A DNA stretch of 64,000 bases, from assembly GCF_033100395.1 (NCBI RefSeq), contig NZ_JAWLVJ010000024.1, positions 1 through 64,000 on the forward strand, read 5' to 3'. Position 1 is the stretch's first letter. Every line of letters begins with the position of its first letter. Below, piece after piece: positions 55,479-63,753 of this stretch. The translations under genes and the position numbers were made by a program. Source of the DNA: Terasakiella sp033100395 (GTDB taxonomy: Bacteria; Pseudomonadota; Alphaproteobacteria; Rhodospirillales; Terasakiellaceae). The notes beneath the pieces were generated by a model. That model did no database searches, was not told the origin of the DNA, and saw only the letters and a program-made list of their open reading frames with translations.

Positions 55479-55508
55479 AAAAAAAGCGGCACCCGGGAGA
55501 AGTGCCGC
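55479..55508 (-). terminator. Rho-independent terminator of the Fe-ADH/thioesterase/SSADH operon
   Basis: On the minus strand GCGGCAC-N9-GTGCCGC is followed by seven T. It lies 32 bases after the dehydrogenase stop codon and, with the terminator at 55422, separates the convergent operons. Confidence 0.9.
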
Positions 55509-55540
55509 CAAGTTTTGTAGGGAAGGGACGTCGGGACTTG

Positions 55541-57007
55541 CTAGATCCCTCCCATGCAGAGGTACTTGACTTCTACATATTCATCGATGCCCTGATGGGC
55601 ACCTTCACGGCCCAGGCCGCTTTCTTTGATGCCGCCAAAGGGGGCGACTTCGGTGGAAATGATACCTTCATTGATGCCAACCATGCCGCTTTCCAGTCCT
55701 TCGCTGATGCGCCAGATGCGACCGATGTCGCGGGCGTAGAAATAAGCGGCCAGTCCGAAAGGCGTGTCATTGGCCAAACGCAGGGCTTCTTCTTCATCTT
55801 TGAAGCGATAGATGGGTGCTAAGGGGCCAAAGGTTTCCTCATGCGTGACGATCATTTCTGGGGTGACATCAGTCAGAATTGTGGGTTCATAAAAGGTCCC
55901 GCCCAAATCGTGGGGCTTGCCGCCCAGGACAACTTTCGCGCCTTTTGAAACAGCATCTTCCACATGGTTCTGGACCTTATCAAGGGCGGCCTGATTGATC
56001 AGCGGGCCTTGGGTGTTGCCACCTTCAAGGCTTGGGCCGACTTTGAACTTCGAAACTTCAGCTTTCAGTCGTTCCACAAAGTCATCATAGACATTGTCCT
56101 GCACTAAAATTCGGTTGGCACAGACGCAGGTTTGACCTGTGTTTCTGTATTTGGATGCAAGCGCACCCGCAACAGCCGCATCCAGATCAGCATCATCAAA
56201 GACGATGAAAGGCGCATTGCCACCCAGTTCGAGGCTGACCTTTTTGACCGTATCACTGGATTGTTTCATCAGTAATTTGCCAACCGGGGTGGAACCTGTG
56301 AAAGAGATTTTGCGAACGATCGGACTTTCGGTCAAGGCCCCACCCACCGCAGGGGCGTTGGATTTGGAACAGGTCACCACATTCAGCAAACCAGCAGGTA
56401 AACCTGCCTGTTCGGCAAGTTCACAGAGTGCAAGGGCTGACAGCGGGGTATCTTCGGCAGGTTTGACCACGACGGCGCAGCCCGCAGCCAATGCGGGGCC
56501 GACCTTGCGGGTGATCATGGCGATGGGGAAGTTCCAGGGGGTGATGGCAGCCACAACGCCGATGGGTTGTTTGATGGTCATCAGGCGTTTATCTGACATA
56601 TGGGCCGGGATAACATCACCGTAGGTGCGCTTGCCTTCCTCAGCAAACCATTCAATGAAGCTTGCGCCATAAACGACTTCGCCGCTTGCTTCCACCAGTG
56701 GCTTGCCCTGTTCTGCCGACATCAAAAGGGCGAGGTCTTCCTGATTGGCGAGGATCAGGTCGTTCCATTTCTGCAAGATGGCAGACCGTTCTTTCGCCGT
56801 CTTCTTGCGCCAGCTTGCAAAGGCGGCGTGGGCATTTTCAATCGCCTGACAGGTTTCCTCTGCCCCCATATCGGGAACGGAAGTGATCAGACTTTGATCT
56901 GCCGGGTTGGTGATGTTCAGGATTGCGCCATTCTTGGCATCAACCCATTGGCCGTTGATATAAGCCTGAGATCGTAAAAGGTTGGGATTGGATAAGGTAA
57001 GGGGCAT
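55541..57007 (-). CDS. gabD: Succinate-semialdehyde dehydrogenase (second paralogue)
   Basis: This 488-residue aldehyde dehydrogenase closely resembles the gabD product of 13968-15422. The catalytic Cys is in YRNTGQTCVCANR, Glu in LELGGNAPF, cofactor segment ITPWNFPIAMITRKVGPAL, and the C-terminus is GIKESGLGREGAHQGIDEY. As last gene of the Fe-ADH operon it would oxidise the aldehyde formed by that enzyme. If the substrate is 4-hydroxybutyrate, the product is succinate. Glutarate semialdehyde is the alternative. Confidence 0.9.
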   Translation of the reverse strand: MPLTLSNPNLLRSQAYINGQWVDAKNGAILNITNPADQSLITSVPDMGAEETCQAIENAHAAFASWRKKTAKERSAILQKWNDLILANQEDLALLMSAEQGKPLVEASGEVVYGASFIEWFAEEGKRTYGDVIPAHMSDKRLMTIKQPIGVVAAITPWNFPIAMITRKVGPALAAGCAVVVKPAEDTPLSALALCELAEQAGLPAGLLNVVTCSKSNAPAVGGALTESPIVRKISFTGSTPVGKLLMKQSSDTVKKVSLELGGNAPFIVFDDADLDAAVAGALASKYRNTGQTCVCANRILVQDNVYDDFVERLKAEVSKFKVGPSLEGGNTQGPLINQAALDKVQNHVEDAVSKGAKVVLGGKPHDLGGTFYEPTILTDVTPEMIVTHEETFGPLAPIYRFKDEEEALRLANDTPFGLAAYFYARDIGRIWRISEGLESGMVGINEGIISTEVAPFGGIKESGLGREGAHQGIDEYVEVKYLCMGGI

Positions 57008-57015
57008 GGTAACTG

Positions 57016-57462
57016 TTATTCCGTTTCTTTAAAAAGCGCGGTTACGACGCTTTGGAGTTTTTCAGGGAGGGGAGTTGGTTTCTGCGTTGCGCGTTCCACA
57101 TAAACGTGGATGAAGTGGCCTTGGGCCGCAGCTTGTTCTGAACCTTCGATAAACAGGCCGATTTCATAACGCACCGAACTTTTACCGATTTTGGTCACTC
57201 GAATGCCCGCTTCCACATTTTGCGGGAAGGTGATGGAGGCAAAGTAATTACACCGGGTTTCCACCACCAGGCCGATGACCTCGCTGTTGTGGATATCTAG
57301 GGCACCTTCATCAATCAGATGTTTGTTCACGGCTGTGTCGAAATAGCTGTAATAATTCACATTATTGACGTGACCGTAGACATCGTTGTCCATCCAGCGA
57401 GTGGGAACGGTTGAAAAATGGGCGTAGTCCACACGAGCGTTTGGGGTCGGTTTGTTTGACAT
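57016..57462 (-). CDS. Acyl-CoA thioesterase (4HBT hotdog family)
   Basis: The 148-residue protein shows TRWMDNDVYGHVNNVNYYSY, the hotdog 4HBT motif with catalytic Asp, then FDTAVNKHL and GLVVETRCNYFASITFPQNV. It hydrolyses an acyl-CoA to free acid. ATG 57462 follows GAGGT; the longer frame to 57522 overlaps the upstream gene. Its position between the alcohol and aldehyde dehydrogenases suggests release of a hydroxyacyl or acyl group from CoA in the same pathway. Confidence 0.82.
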   Translation of the reverse strand: MSNKPTPNARVDYAHFSTVPTRWMDNDVYGHVNNVNYYSYFDTAVNKHLIDEGALDIHNSEVIGLVVETRCNYFASITFPQNVEAGIRVTKIGKSSVRYEIGLFIEGSEQAAAQGHFIHVYVERATQKPTPLPEKLQSVVTALFKETE

Positions 57463-57472
57463 GATCGAGACC

Positions 57473-58633
57473 TCAAAACGCAGCTTGATAAAGCGAAAGC
57501 GCGTGATCTTCACTGACGTCACGCGGATTATTGACCAGCAAGCGGGTCTGTTTCATCGCTTCAGATGCCAATGTGGGAAGATCAGATTCAGAGACACCAA
57601 CTTCTCGCAAGGTGCTTTCCAGACCCAGGTCCGTGCAAAGTGACGCTGTTTTGGCAATCAGTGCCTCCACCCGTTCATTCAGACCCGAAACTTGGGCAAG
57701 TTCACTAAACATGCTGGGGGCCAGCTCATAATAGGCTTGCGTGCAGTGGGATGCATTAAATCGCATGACATGCGATAACATTAGGGCGTTGGAAAGGCCA
57801 TGGGGCACATGGAAGATACCGCCAAGCGGATAGGCAAGCGCATGGACCGCAGCCACCGGGGAATTGGCAAAGGCCTGCCCGGCGAGGGTGGAACCCAGCA
57901 GCATGTTGGAACGGGCTTCTTTATTTTTAGGGTCGCGCACAACGGTTTCAATATTGGCACTCAGCAGACGTAAAGCTTCTAAGGCCAATGTTTTTGAAAC
58001 TGGGTTGTTGTTAACCGATTTGGAGGTATAAGCCTCAATCGCATGGACCATGGCGTCAATCCCGGTGGCAGCAGTGATGGAAGCAGGCAGGCCAAGGGTC
58101 AGGTCCGCATCCAAAAGCGCCACATCTGGCAACAATTGCGGCGCAACGACGCCTTTCTTTTCCGTCTTTCCTACCGTGATGATAGAAATCGGGGTGACTT
58201 CTGATCCCGTGCCTGCGGTTGTCGGGATCTGGATCAGGGGTAGGCGGTGTTGGGTGGCCATATTGACCCCATAGATGTCTTCCAGCTTTTCCCCGCCACC
58301 AACCAACAGGGCGACCAGTTTTGCCACATCCATGCTTGATCCGCCGCCAAGGCCAATTACGCCGTCGATTTTTGCTTTTCTGGCAACGTCGCAGGCCTGT
58401 TCAACGATGGCAGCAGGTGGGTCAGCGACGACATCGCTGAAGATTTCAATCTTGATGTCTGCCTGTTTCAAGCTTTCAACTGCGCCATCAAGCAAGCCAA
58501 GTTTTAAAAGTCCGGGGTCGGTCACCAGAAGAATGCGTGATCCGATGTGTTGTTTGGTGATTAGTCCAAGTTTTTCGATGCAGCCAGGTTCACAAATGAT
58601 GCTTTTGGTCGTGTTGAAGACAAAGCTATTCAT
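57473..58633 (-). CDS. Iron-containing alcohol dehydrogenase, possible 4-hydroxybutyrate dehydrogenase
   Basis: The 386-residue group III (Fe-ADH) enzyme has the NAD loop GLGGGSSMDVAKLVALLVGG, PTTAGTGSEVTPISII, and metal ligands Asp/His in DAMVHAIEAYTS and His in HALAYPLGGIFHVPHG. It interconverts an alcohol and an aldehyde with NAD+. Operon context with an SSADH suggests 4-hydroxybutyrate to succinate semialdehyde, but other omega-hydroxy acids or diols are possible. AGGGAGG precedes the ATG. The operon has a near-consensus sigma-54 promoter. Confidence 0.88.
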   Translation of the reverse strand: MNSFVFNTTKSIICEPGCIEKLGLITKQHIGSRILLVTDPGLLKLGLLDGAVESLKQADIKIEIFSDVVADPPAAIVEQACDVARKAKIDGVIGLGGGSSMDVAKLVALLVGGGEKLEDIYGVNMATQHRLPLIQIPTTAGTGSEVTPISIITVGKTEKKGVVAPQLLPDVALLDADLTLGLPASITAATGIDAMVHAIEAYTSKSVNNNPVSKTLALEALRLLSANIETVVRDPKNKEARSNMLLGSTLAGQAFANSPVAAVHALAYPLGGIFHVPHGLSNALMLSHVMRFNASHCTQAYYELAPSMFSELAQVSGLNERVEALIAKTASLCTDLGLESTLREVGVSESDLPTLASEAMKQTRLLVNNPRDVSEDHALSLYQAAF

Positions 58634-58682
58634 TGAAAAGCCTCCCTTGTTATTGCCTTTGCGTAGATTTCACTATGTCATT

Positions 58683-58697
58683 GCAATTGGGGTGCCA
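58683..58697 (-). promoter_or_regulatory. Sigma-54 promoter of Fe-ADH operon
   Basis: On the minus strand TGGCACCCCAATTGC matches TGGCAC-N5-TTGC at every defined base. It predicts a start near 58671, about 38 bases before the Fe-ADH gene. Confidence 0.78.
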
Positions 58698-58758
58698 AGC
58701 GATGTTGTTCTTTAGTGTTTTGATTTTAAAAGATAAAATTATGATTAATTTGCATTTT

Positions 58759-58805
58759 GAGCCGCTGGCGATCTTGGTTGGCAAAAGCGTGAGCGTTTAT
58801 CGCTC
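58759..58805 (-). promoter_or_regulatory. Paired enhancer-like dyads upstream of Fe-ADH operon
   Basis: GAGCGTTTATCGCTC (58791-58805) is a perfect 5-bp-arm dyad; its reverse complement is GAGCGATAAACGCTC, one base from an idealised GAGCGATAATCGCTC. GAGCCGCTGGCGATC (58759-58773) is a weaker copy exactly 32 bp away. They are centred about 115 and 83 bases from the -12 element. Between them and the promoter lie two IHF-like sequences, each one mismatch from consensus (within 58698-58758, minus strand). The remaining 58806-58988 of this 355-bp gap shows nothing I can name. Confidence 0.6.
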
Positions 58806-58988
58806 TGGTTACGGTCTCTGTTGATGTCTAGAGGAGAAAGTCCGGGTGCAAGTTTAATTTTTAATGCCCAAAACAGAAGAGATTCTTCAACGAACTGTAT
58901 AGTGCCTATAGGTGAGTTCAGTTATTGGGGAGCATTAGTTCTGGTGAGCAGTGCTAACGTATAAAGCAAGGAGAATGAGTGTCTGCTC

Positions 58989-59717
58989 TTATTGATCTTT
59001 TGCGCCCATATATTCCATCAGGCTGCTGTAGGAATCCTGAATATGCTGGTGGGTCAGTTCGGCAGCCAGGTCGCCATTACCTTCTTCGCAAGCTTGTAAA
59101 ATACCCAAATGTTCCTTGCGTGCCTTTTCCATCCCGTCCGTCAGGACGAGTTGTGCACGCACGTAAGAATCGATGCGATCGCTGATTTCTTTGATGATCT
59201 TTAAATGGAAAGGTCGTTGGGCATCACGATAAAGGGCTTCATGGAAGCGTCTGTTCAGTTCGCCCCATTGTCCAGGGTCGGTTTCCGTGCTGAATTTGTC
59301 ACAGCATTCACGCGCGATTTCCAGGGTTTCTTCTGAGATATTTTGCACCGCATGTTTGATGATGAGCGGTTCCAGCATCAGGCGGATTTCATAAATTTCT
59401 TCAATTTCATCATCGCTCAGGGAAGAAACGATGGCGCCTTTATAGCGCTCATTCTTGACAAGTCCTTGTGCTTCCAGACGTTTTAAGGCTTCGCGTACCG
59501 GAATGCGAGAGACATTAAATATCTTTGCGATATTTTCCTGACGGATCGACTCGCCGGCCTTCAAATTACCGCTGATGATCTCATCACGCAGCGCATCGAA
59601 GATAATATCCGATGAAGATGCCGATTTTCCCAAATCCACAGCACGTTGTTTCAGCTTGTCGTACAAGGCCCGTCCTTCCTTTGTTTTCTGCCTTTTTTTG
59701 AATAAGGGACAATGCAT
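58989..59717 (-). CDS. GntR-family regulator with FCD domain
   Basis: 242 residues. A winged HTH at about 38-100 (SDIIFDALRDEIISGNLKAG, NVSRIPVREALKRLEAQGLV) is followed by an all-helical FCD effector domain with metal-ligand-like Asp/His positions (ELNRRFHEALYRDAQ; KEHLGILQACEEG). It is divergent from the amino acid ABC/DapA/ALDH operon and separated from it by a 32-bp palindrome, so it probably represses both until its ligand is present. The 34-residue extension before the HTH is basic. Confidence 0.9.
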   Translation of the reverse strand: MHCPLFKKRQKTKEGRALYDKLKQRAVDLGKSASSSDIIFDALRDEIISGNLKAGESIRQENIAKIFNVSRIPVREALKRLEAQGLVKNERYKGAIVSSLSDDEIEEIYEIRLMLEPLIIKHAVQNISEETLEIARECCDKFSTETDPGQWGELNRRFHEALYRDAQRPFHLKIIKEISDRIDSYVRAQLVLTDGMEKARKEHLGILQACEEGNGDLAAELTHQHIQDSYSSLMEYMGAKDQ

Positions 59718-59761
59718 TCCCTGTCAAACAAGATGCACTTTATCGCAAATTTTATAAAAAA

Positions 59762-59793
59762 TATATTGCATATTGGATCCAATATGCAATATA
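59762..59793. promoter_or_regulatory. Perfect 32-bp palindrome, probable GntR/FCD operator
   Basis: The centre is GGATCC and the core ATTGGATCCAAT, extended symmetrically by TATATTGCAT on the left and its complement on the right. It lies between the divergent GntR gene and the ABC operon. ATTGGATCCAAT is the operator of Caulobacter VanR, another GntR/FCD regulator, as used in published vanillate-responsive systems. Confidence 0.8.
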
Positions 59794-59869
59794 CAAAAAT
59801 TACTCCGGCACGAAGAAGGCGATAAAACAGGCCCTCGTTGCCCGGTTCATTTTTTCATTGGAGGTATTT

Positions 59870-60685
59870 ATGTTTGGTCGTCTTTTGAAGACATTCGCTC
59901 TTGGAGCATCTCTTGCCGTGGCTTTTTCACAAGGTCCGGCGCAGGCAGATAAACTGGATGATGTGATTGACAATGGTGTGCTGCGTTGTGGCGTCGTTCT
60001 GGATTTTCCGCCTATTGGCTATCGCGATGCCAACAACGAACCGGCCGGTTTCGACGTTGAATATTGCAAAGACTTGGCAAAAGCATTGGAAGTCGAAGCC
60101 AAGATCATGCCTGCCACCTGGGCAGAACGTCTTCCCATGATCGTTACCAATCGTGCTGACGTGGTGTTTGGTGCGACGTCTGATTCATTGGCGCGTGCCA
60201 AAACGGTTGGGTTCACCATCCCTTATGCAATTTATTTCGCGCAGGCTGTTGTCGGCAAAGACAGTGGCGTTGTGACATTTGAAGACCTGAAAGGCAAGCG
60301 CGTGGCCGCTGCTGTTGGCACAGTGCCGGAACAGGAATATCTGAAAATCGCCAAAGAACGTGGCTGGGAAAAAGACTATCAGGGCTATCAAAGCGAAAAT
60401 GAAGTCTTTCTGGCTGTGGCACAGGGTAAGGCTGATGTCGGCATTACAACAAATACAGCTGTAAAGCCGATTGTTGACAAGTATGACACGGTCATTGCTG
60501 GTCCTCGCATGCCTTGGACGACGGACTACACGTCTGTTGTTGGTCCACGCAAAGATATCCCATGGCTGAACTATCTGAACCTGTTTGTCACCCATCAGGT
60601 TCGTTCCGGTCGCTATGGTGAACTTTGGGAACAATATGTGGGTGGTGACGCCCCAGAACTGCGCATTCCCGGCGTTATGTATTAA
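59870..60685 (+). CDS. Amino acid-type ABC transporter substrate-binding protein
   Basis: 271 residues. ATG 59870 has GGAGG eight bases upstream. A signal peptide (about 1-26, ending GPAQA) precedes an SBP_bac_3 domain with GVLRCGVVLDFPPIGYRDA, PAGFDVEYCKDLAKALEV and NRADVVFGATSDSLARAKTV. It heads an operon with two permeases, an ATPase, a DapA-family enzyme and an aldehyde dehydrogenase, suggesting an amino acid such as hydroxyproline as ligand. Confidence 0.9.
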   Translation: MFGRLLKTFALGASLAVAFSQGPAQADKLDDVIDNGVLRCGVVLDFPPIGYRDANNEPAGFDVEYCKDLAKALEVEAKIMPATWAERLPMIVTNRADVVFGATSDSLARAKTVGFTIPYAIYFAQAVVGKDSGVVTFEDLKGKRVAAAVGTVPEQEYLKIAKERGWEKDYQGYQSENEVFLAVAQGKADVGITTNTAVKPIVDKYDTVIAGPRMPWTTDYTSVVGPRKDIPWLNYLNLFVTHQVRSGRYGELWEQYVGGDAPELRIPGVMY

Positions 60686-60692
60686 TCCTAAA

Positions 60693-60722
60693 TCGTCATC
60701 CCCGCTTTTGCGGGGATGACGA
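60693..60722. repeat. REP-like perfect palindrome between binding-protein and permease genes
   Basis: TCGTCATCCCCGC-TTTT-GCGGGGATGACGA is written here in three parts: a 13-bp perfect stem with a four-base loop. The core (60695-60720) belongs to the same family as the elements at 133, 176 and 549. Its site after the SBP gene mirrors the REP elements of E. coli malE-malF, where the hairpin protects upstream mRNA. Confidence 0.85.
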
Positions 60723-60736
60723 AGAAAGTTAGTAAA

Positions 60737-61396
60737 ATGGATTATAATTTTCATTGGCGCCCGGTTTTCAAGAGACTGCCTGAACTGTTGGATGCAGGCC
60801 TGCTCACCATGGAAGTTGCCGTGCTTTCCATGATCATCGGGATTATCGCCGGACTATTGCTGGCCCTTGCCCGCATGTCTGCCCCGGCCCCGATCAGATG
60901 GTTTGCCACCAGTTGGGTGGAACTGGCGCGCAACACACCGGTTTTGTTTCAACTCTTCTTTTTCGGTTTTGGTATTGGTGCCTTTGGTGTCCACCTCAGT
61001 CCTTATTTTATCGTTTTGGCGGGGTTGAGTTTTAACAATGCAGGTTATCTGGCTGAAAACTTCCGTGGTGGTTTTCAGGCCGTTCCCAAGACACAGCTAA
61101 ATGCAGCGCGGTCTTTGGGCATGACTGCCACCCAAGCCTATGTGCGCATCATCATTCCGCAGGTGTTGCGGATCGTTTATCACCCGATGACCAACCAGAT
61201 GGTCTGGGCGGTGTTGATGAGCTCCCTTGGCATGATGGTTGGTTTTCGTGAACTCTCAGGCGAGACCCAGTTCTTTGCCTCAAAGACCTATCGCATTTTC
61301 GAATATTTCGCCATGACCGCTGTCATCTATTACGCCATCGTCAAGATCATCCTTGGCGGTTCCAAACTGGCGGCAACCCGTCTGTTCAGATATTAG
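60737..61396 (+). CDS. Amino acid ABC transporter permease (first)
   Basis: The 219-residue HisM/GlnP-type permease has LLDAGLLTMEVAVLSMIIG, ELARNTPVLFQLFFFGFGIG and the EAA-like FRGGFQAVPKTQLNAARSLG. ATG 60737 is preferred; the ATG at 60716 is part of the REP-like palindrome. No strong ribosome binding site is seen. Confidence 0.9.
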   Translation: MDYNFHWRPVFKRLPELLDAGLLTMEVAVLSMIIGIIAGLLLALARMSAPAPIRWFATSWVELARNTPVLFQLFFFGFGIGAFGVHLSPYFIVLAGLSFNNAGYLAENFRGGFQAVPKTQLNAARSLGMTATQAYVRIIIPQVLRIVYHPMTNQMVWAVLMSSLGMMVGFRELSGETQFFASKTYRIFEYFAMTAVIYYAIVKIILGGSKLAATRLFRY

Positions 61397-61411
61397 GAAA
61401 GGAAGTTTGAT

Positions 61412-62074
61412 ATGAGTAATACAGCCACTTTCTTTACCGACTTTCAGGCAACAGACCTGTTGTTCCTGGGCGAAGCTGCCGGACGGACATTGTTGATTTC
61501 AGCTGTTTCCATTTCCATTGGCACTGTGCTGGGTATTATTTTCGGCTGGTCGCTGGAAGCATCCAAATTCGCTGCACGGGCAACCATAGGCACAGTGTTG
61601 GATGTCTTTCGAAGTGTGCCACTGATCATTCAACTTGTTCTGTTTTACAATTTCTTCCCCATTATCGGGTGGAACCTGGACCCGTTTGCTTCTGGTGCGT
61701 TTGTTTTGAGCATCTATACCGCAGCGCTTGTTGCCCAGGTGGCACGTGCCGGGATTGAAGCTGTTGGTTCCCCCATGCGCCGGGCGTCGCGTTCTTTGGG
61801 GATGAGCTATTGGCAGGACCTGCGCTATGTGGTCTGGCCCATCGGATTGCGCGCCGTCTTTCCTGCATGGGTCGGTGTGGCCCTTAGTGTGGTCAAGGAC
61901 AGTGCCCTTGTTTCGGTACTTGGCTACATGGAACTGCTGCGTGCGTCCCAAATTCTGATCACGCGCACACAGGAACCCTTCATCATTCTGGCAGCGGCAG
62001 GGGCGTTCTATTTCGCGCTTTCCTATCCGCTCTCCAAATACTCACAAAAATTAGAAGAAAGGTGGGCCTCATGA
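61412..62074 (+). CDS. Amino acid ABC transporter permease (second)
   Basis: The 220-residue permease has VFRSVPLIIQLVLFYNFFP and RAGIEAVGSPMRRASRSLGM as the substrate-channel and EAA regions. GGAAAGGAAG is before the ATG, and its stop overlaps the ATPase start (ATGA). Confidence 0.9.
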   Translation: MSNTATFFTDFQATDLLFLGEAAGRTLLISAVSISIGTVLGIIFGWSLEASKFAARATIGTVLDVFRSVPLIIQLVLFYNFFPIIGWNLDPFASGAFVLSIYTAALVAQVARAGIEAVGSPMRRASRSLGMSYWQDLRYVVWPIGLRAVFPAWVGVALSVVKDSALVSVLGYMELLRASQILITRTQEPFIILAAAGAFYFALSYPLSKYSQKLEERWAS

Positions 62075-62793
62075 TTGAGATCAAAGGACTCCACAAATAT
62101 TTCGGGAAACTTCATGTCCTGAAAGGCATTGATCTGAATGTGGACAAAGGCGAAGTCCTCAGCGTTATCGGGTCATCCGGTTCGGGTAAATCCACATTGC
62201 TTTACTGTATCAACGGGCTGGAAGATATCCAGGAAGGCCAGGTTGTTGTGGATGAAACCGACGTTCATGCCAACGGCACCTGCGTTAACAAGCTGCGTCA
62301 GAAACTTGGGATGGTTTTTCAGCAATGGAATAGTTTTCCCCATCTGACAGCTGTTGAAAATGTGGCACTTGCGCCAAAGATCGTCAAAAAGAAATCCAAA
62401 GATGAAGCCATGGCCATTGCTGAAAAACAGCTCAAGCATGTTGGGTTAGGGGATAAGCTGGATGTTTATCCATCTGCCCTGTCCGGTGGCCAGCAGCAAC
62501 GCCTTGCCATTGCACGCGCTTTGGCGATGGAACCAGAATATATGCTGTTTGACGAAGCAACTTCCGCGCTGGATCCGGAACTGGTCGGCGAAGTGCTGGA
62601 AACCATGCGCATGTTGGCCGAAGAAGGCATGACGATGATTTGTGTCACCCACGAAATGGGCTTTGCCCGCGATGTTTCAGATCGTGTTGCTTATTTCCAT
62701 CAGGGGATCATGGAAGAAATCGGCCCGCCGGAACAAATCTTCGGTTCTCCCCAAAGTGAACATACACAGAAATTCCTGGCGAACGTTCGCTAG
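62071..62793 (+). CDS. Amino acid ABC transporter ATP-binding protein
   Basis: The 240-residue GlnQ-type ATPase has Walker A GSSGSGKST, Q-loop MVFQQWNSFPH, signature LSGGQQQR, Walker B YMLFDEATSALD and switch His in CVTHEMGFARDV. ATG 62071 overlaps the previous stop; an in-frame GTG at 62062 is less likely. Confidence 0.94.
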   Translation: MIEIKGLHKYFGKLHVLKGIDLNVDKGEVLSVIGSSGSGKSTLLYCINGLEDIQEGQVVVDETDVHANGTCVNKLRQKLGMVFQQWNSFPHLTAVENVALAPKIVKKKSKDEAMAIAEKQLKHVGLGDKLDVYPSALSGGQQQRLAIARALAMEPEYMLFDEATSALDPELVGEVLETMRMLAEEGMTMICVTHEMGFARDVSDRVAYFHQGIMEEIGPPEQIFGSPQSEHTQKFLANVR

Positions 62794-62846
62794 GCCCCTC
62801 ACATCTATTTTTAACTATACTCTCTACAAAGCAAAGGAATACGGAC

Positions 62847-63752
62847 ATGTGGAAAGGTATGATGCCTGCCGTTACAACCAAATTTAAAGAAGACGGATCA
62901 ATCGATGCAGCCGAAATGGAACGTTGCATTGGCCTGCAGATGGATGCGGGCAATGCGGGCGTGATCGTCTGCGGTACATTGGGTGAAGGCTCCATGCTGT
63001 CACTTGATGAACGCATTGAGGTTTTGAAAATTGCCAAAAGTGCCTGCGGTAACAAACCCGTCTTGCTGACGGTTAACGAAGCGGGCACCCGTGAGGCTTG
63101 CCAATTGGCGCAGATGGGCAACAAGGCTGGTGCGGATGGCCTGATGGCTGTGCCGTCCCCGATCTATCACACAGACCGCCAGGAAACACTGGATAACTTG
63201 AATGCAATCGCGCAAGCGGGTGATCTGCCCATCATGATCTATTCCAACCGTGTGGCTTACCGTGTGGATGTGACGCCGGACATGATGATGGAACTGGCTG
63301 CTGATGAACGTTTTGTTGCCATCAAGGAAAGTTCTGATGATATTCGTCGCACAACTGAAGTGTTCAACACCTGTGGTGATCGTTATGCGGTATTTACAGG
63401 CGTTGACAACCTGGGGCTTGAAGCCTTGTGCATGGGTGCTGATGGCTGGGTATCCGGCGTATCTATCGCATTCCCGGAAGAAAACCAGCGTCTGTATGAT
63501 CTGTTCCGCGCAGGCCGTCTGGAAGAAGCGCGCGAGATTTATCGCTGGATGCGCCCGTTGCTTGATCTGGATGTTTCAACCCATCTGGTGCAACAGATTA
63601 AACTGGCAGAAGCCATTGCCATTGGATCAACTGAACATGTCCGCGCTCCTCGCAAAATTCTGACAGGCGAACACCGTGCAAGTGTTGAAAAGATCGTTCG
63701 TGATCAAATCGCCATTCGCCCGGACCTGAACAAATTTAAACTGGCAGCGTAA
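62847..63752 (+). CDS. DapA (DHDPS)-family lyase/deaminase, possibly pyrroline-hydroxycarboxylate deaminase
   Basis: This 301-residue class I aldolase-type TIM barrel has GVIVCGTLGEGSMLSLDERI and the Schiff-base lysine in FVAIKESSDDIRRTTEVF. The usual second-shell Tyr region reads MIYSNRVAYRVD. True lysine-biosynthetic DapA is not expected inside a catabolic transport operon. Known family members next to an alpha-ketoglutarate semialdehyde dehydrogenase include the hydroxyproline-pathway deaminase (HypD/LhpC type), which converts 1-pyrroline-4-hydroxy-2-carboxylate to the semialdehyde. 4-Hydroxy-2-oxoglutarate aldolase or a sugar-acid dehydratase is also possible. Confidence 0.8.
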   Translation: MWKGMMPAVTTKFKEDGSIDAAEMERCIGLQMDAGNAGVIVCGTLGEGSMLSLDERIEVLKIAKSACGNKPVLLTVNEAGTREACQLAQMGNKAGADGLMAVPSPIYHTDRQETLDNLNAIAQAGDLPIMIYSNRVAYRVDVTPDMMMELAADERFVAIKESSDDIRRTTEVFNTCGDRYAVFTGVDNLGLEALCMGADGWVSGVSIAFPEENQRLYDLFRAGRLEEAREIYRWMRPLLDLDVSTHLVQQIKLAEAIAIGSTEHVRAPRKILTGEHRASVEKIVRDQIAIRPDLNKFKLAA

Positions 63753-63753
63753 A

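Noticed and set aside
58831..58880. GAGGAGAAAGTCCGGGTGC resembles the first conserved region of RNase P RNA
   Set aside because: The other conserved regions and the expected 350-400-base fold are absent, and the following sequence is AT-rich.
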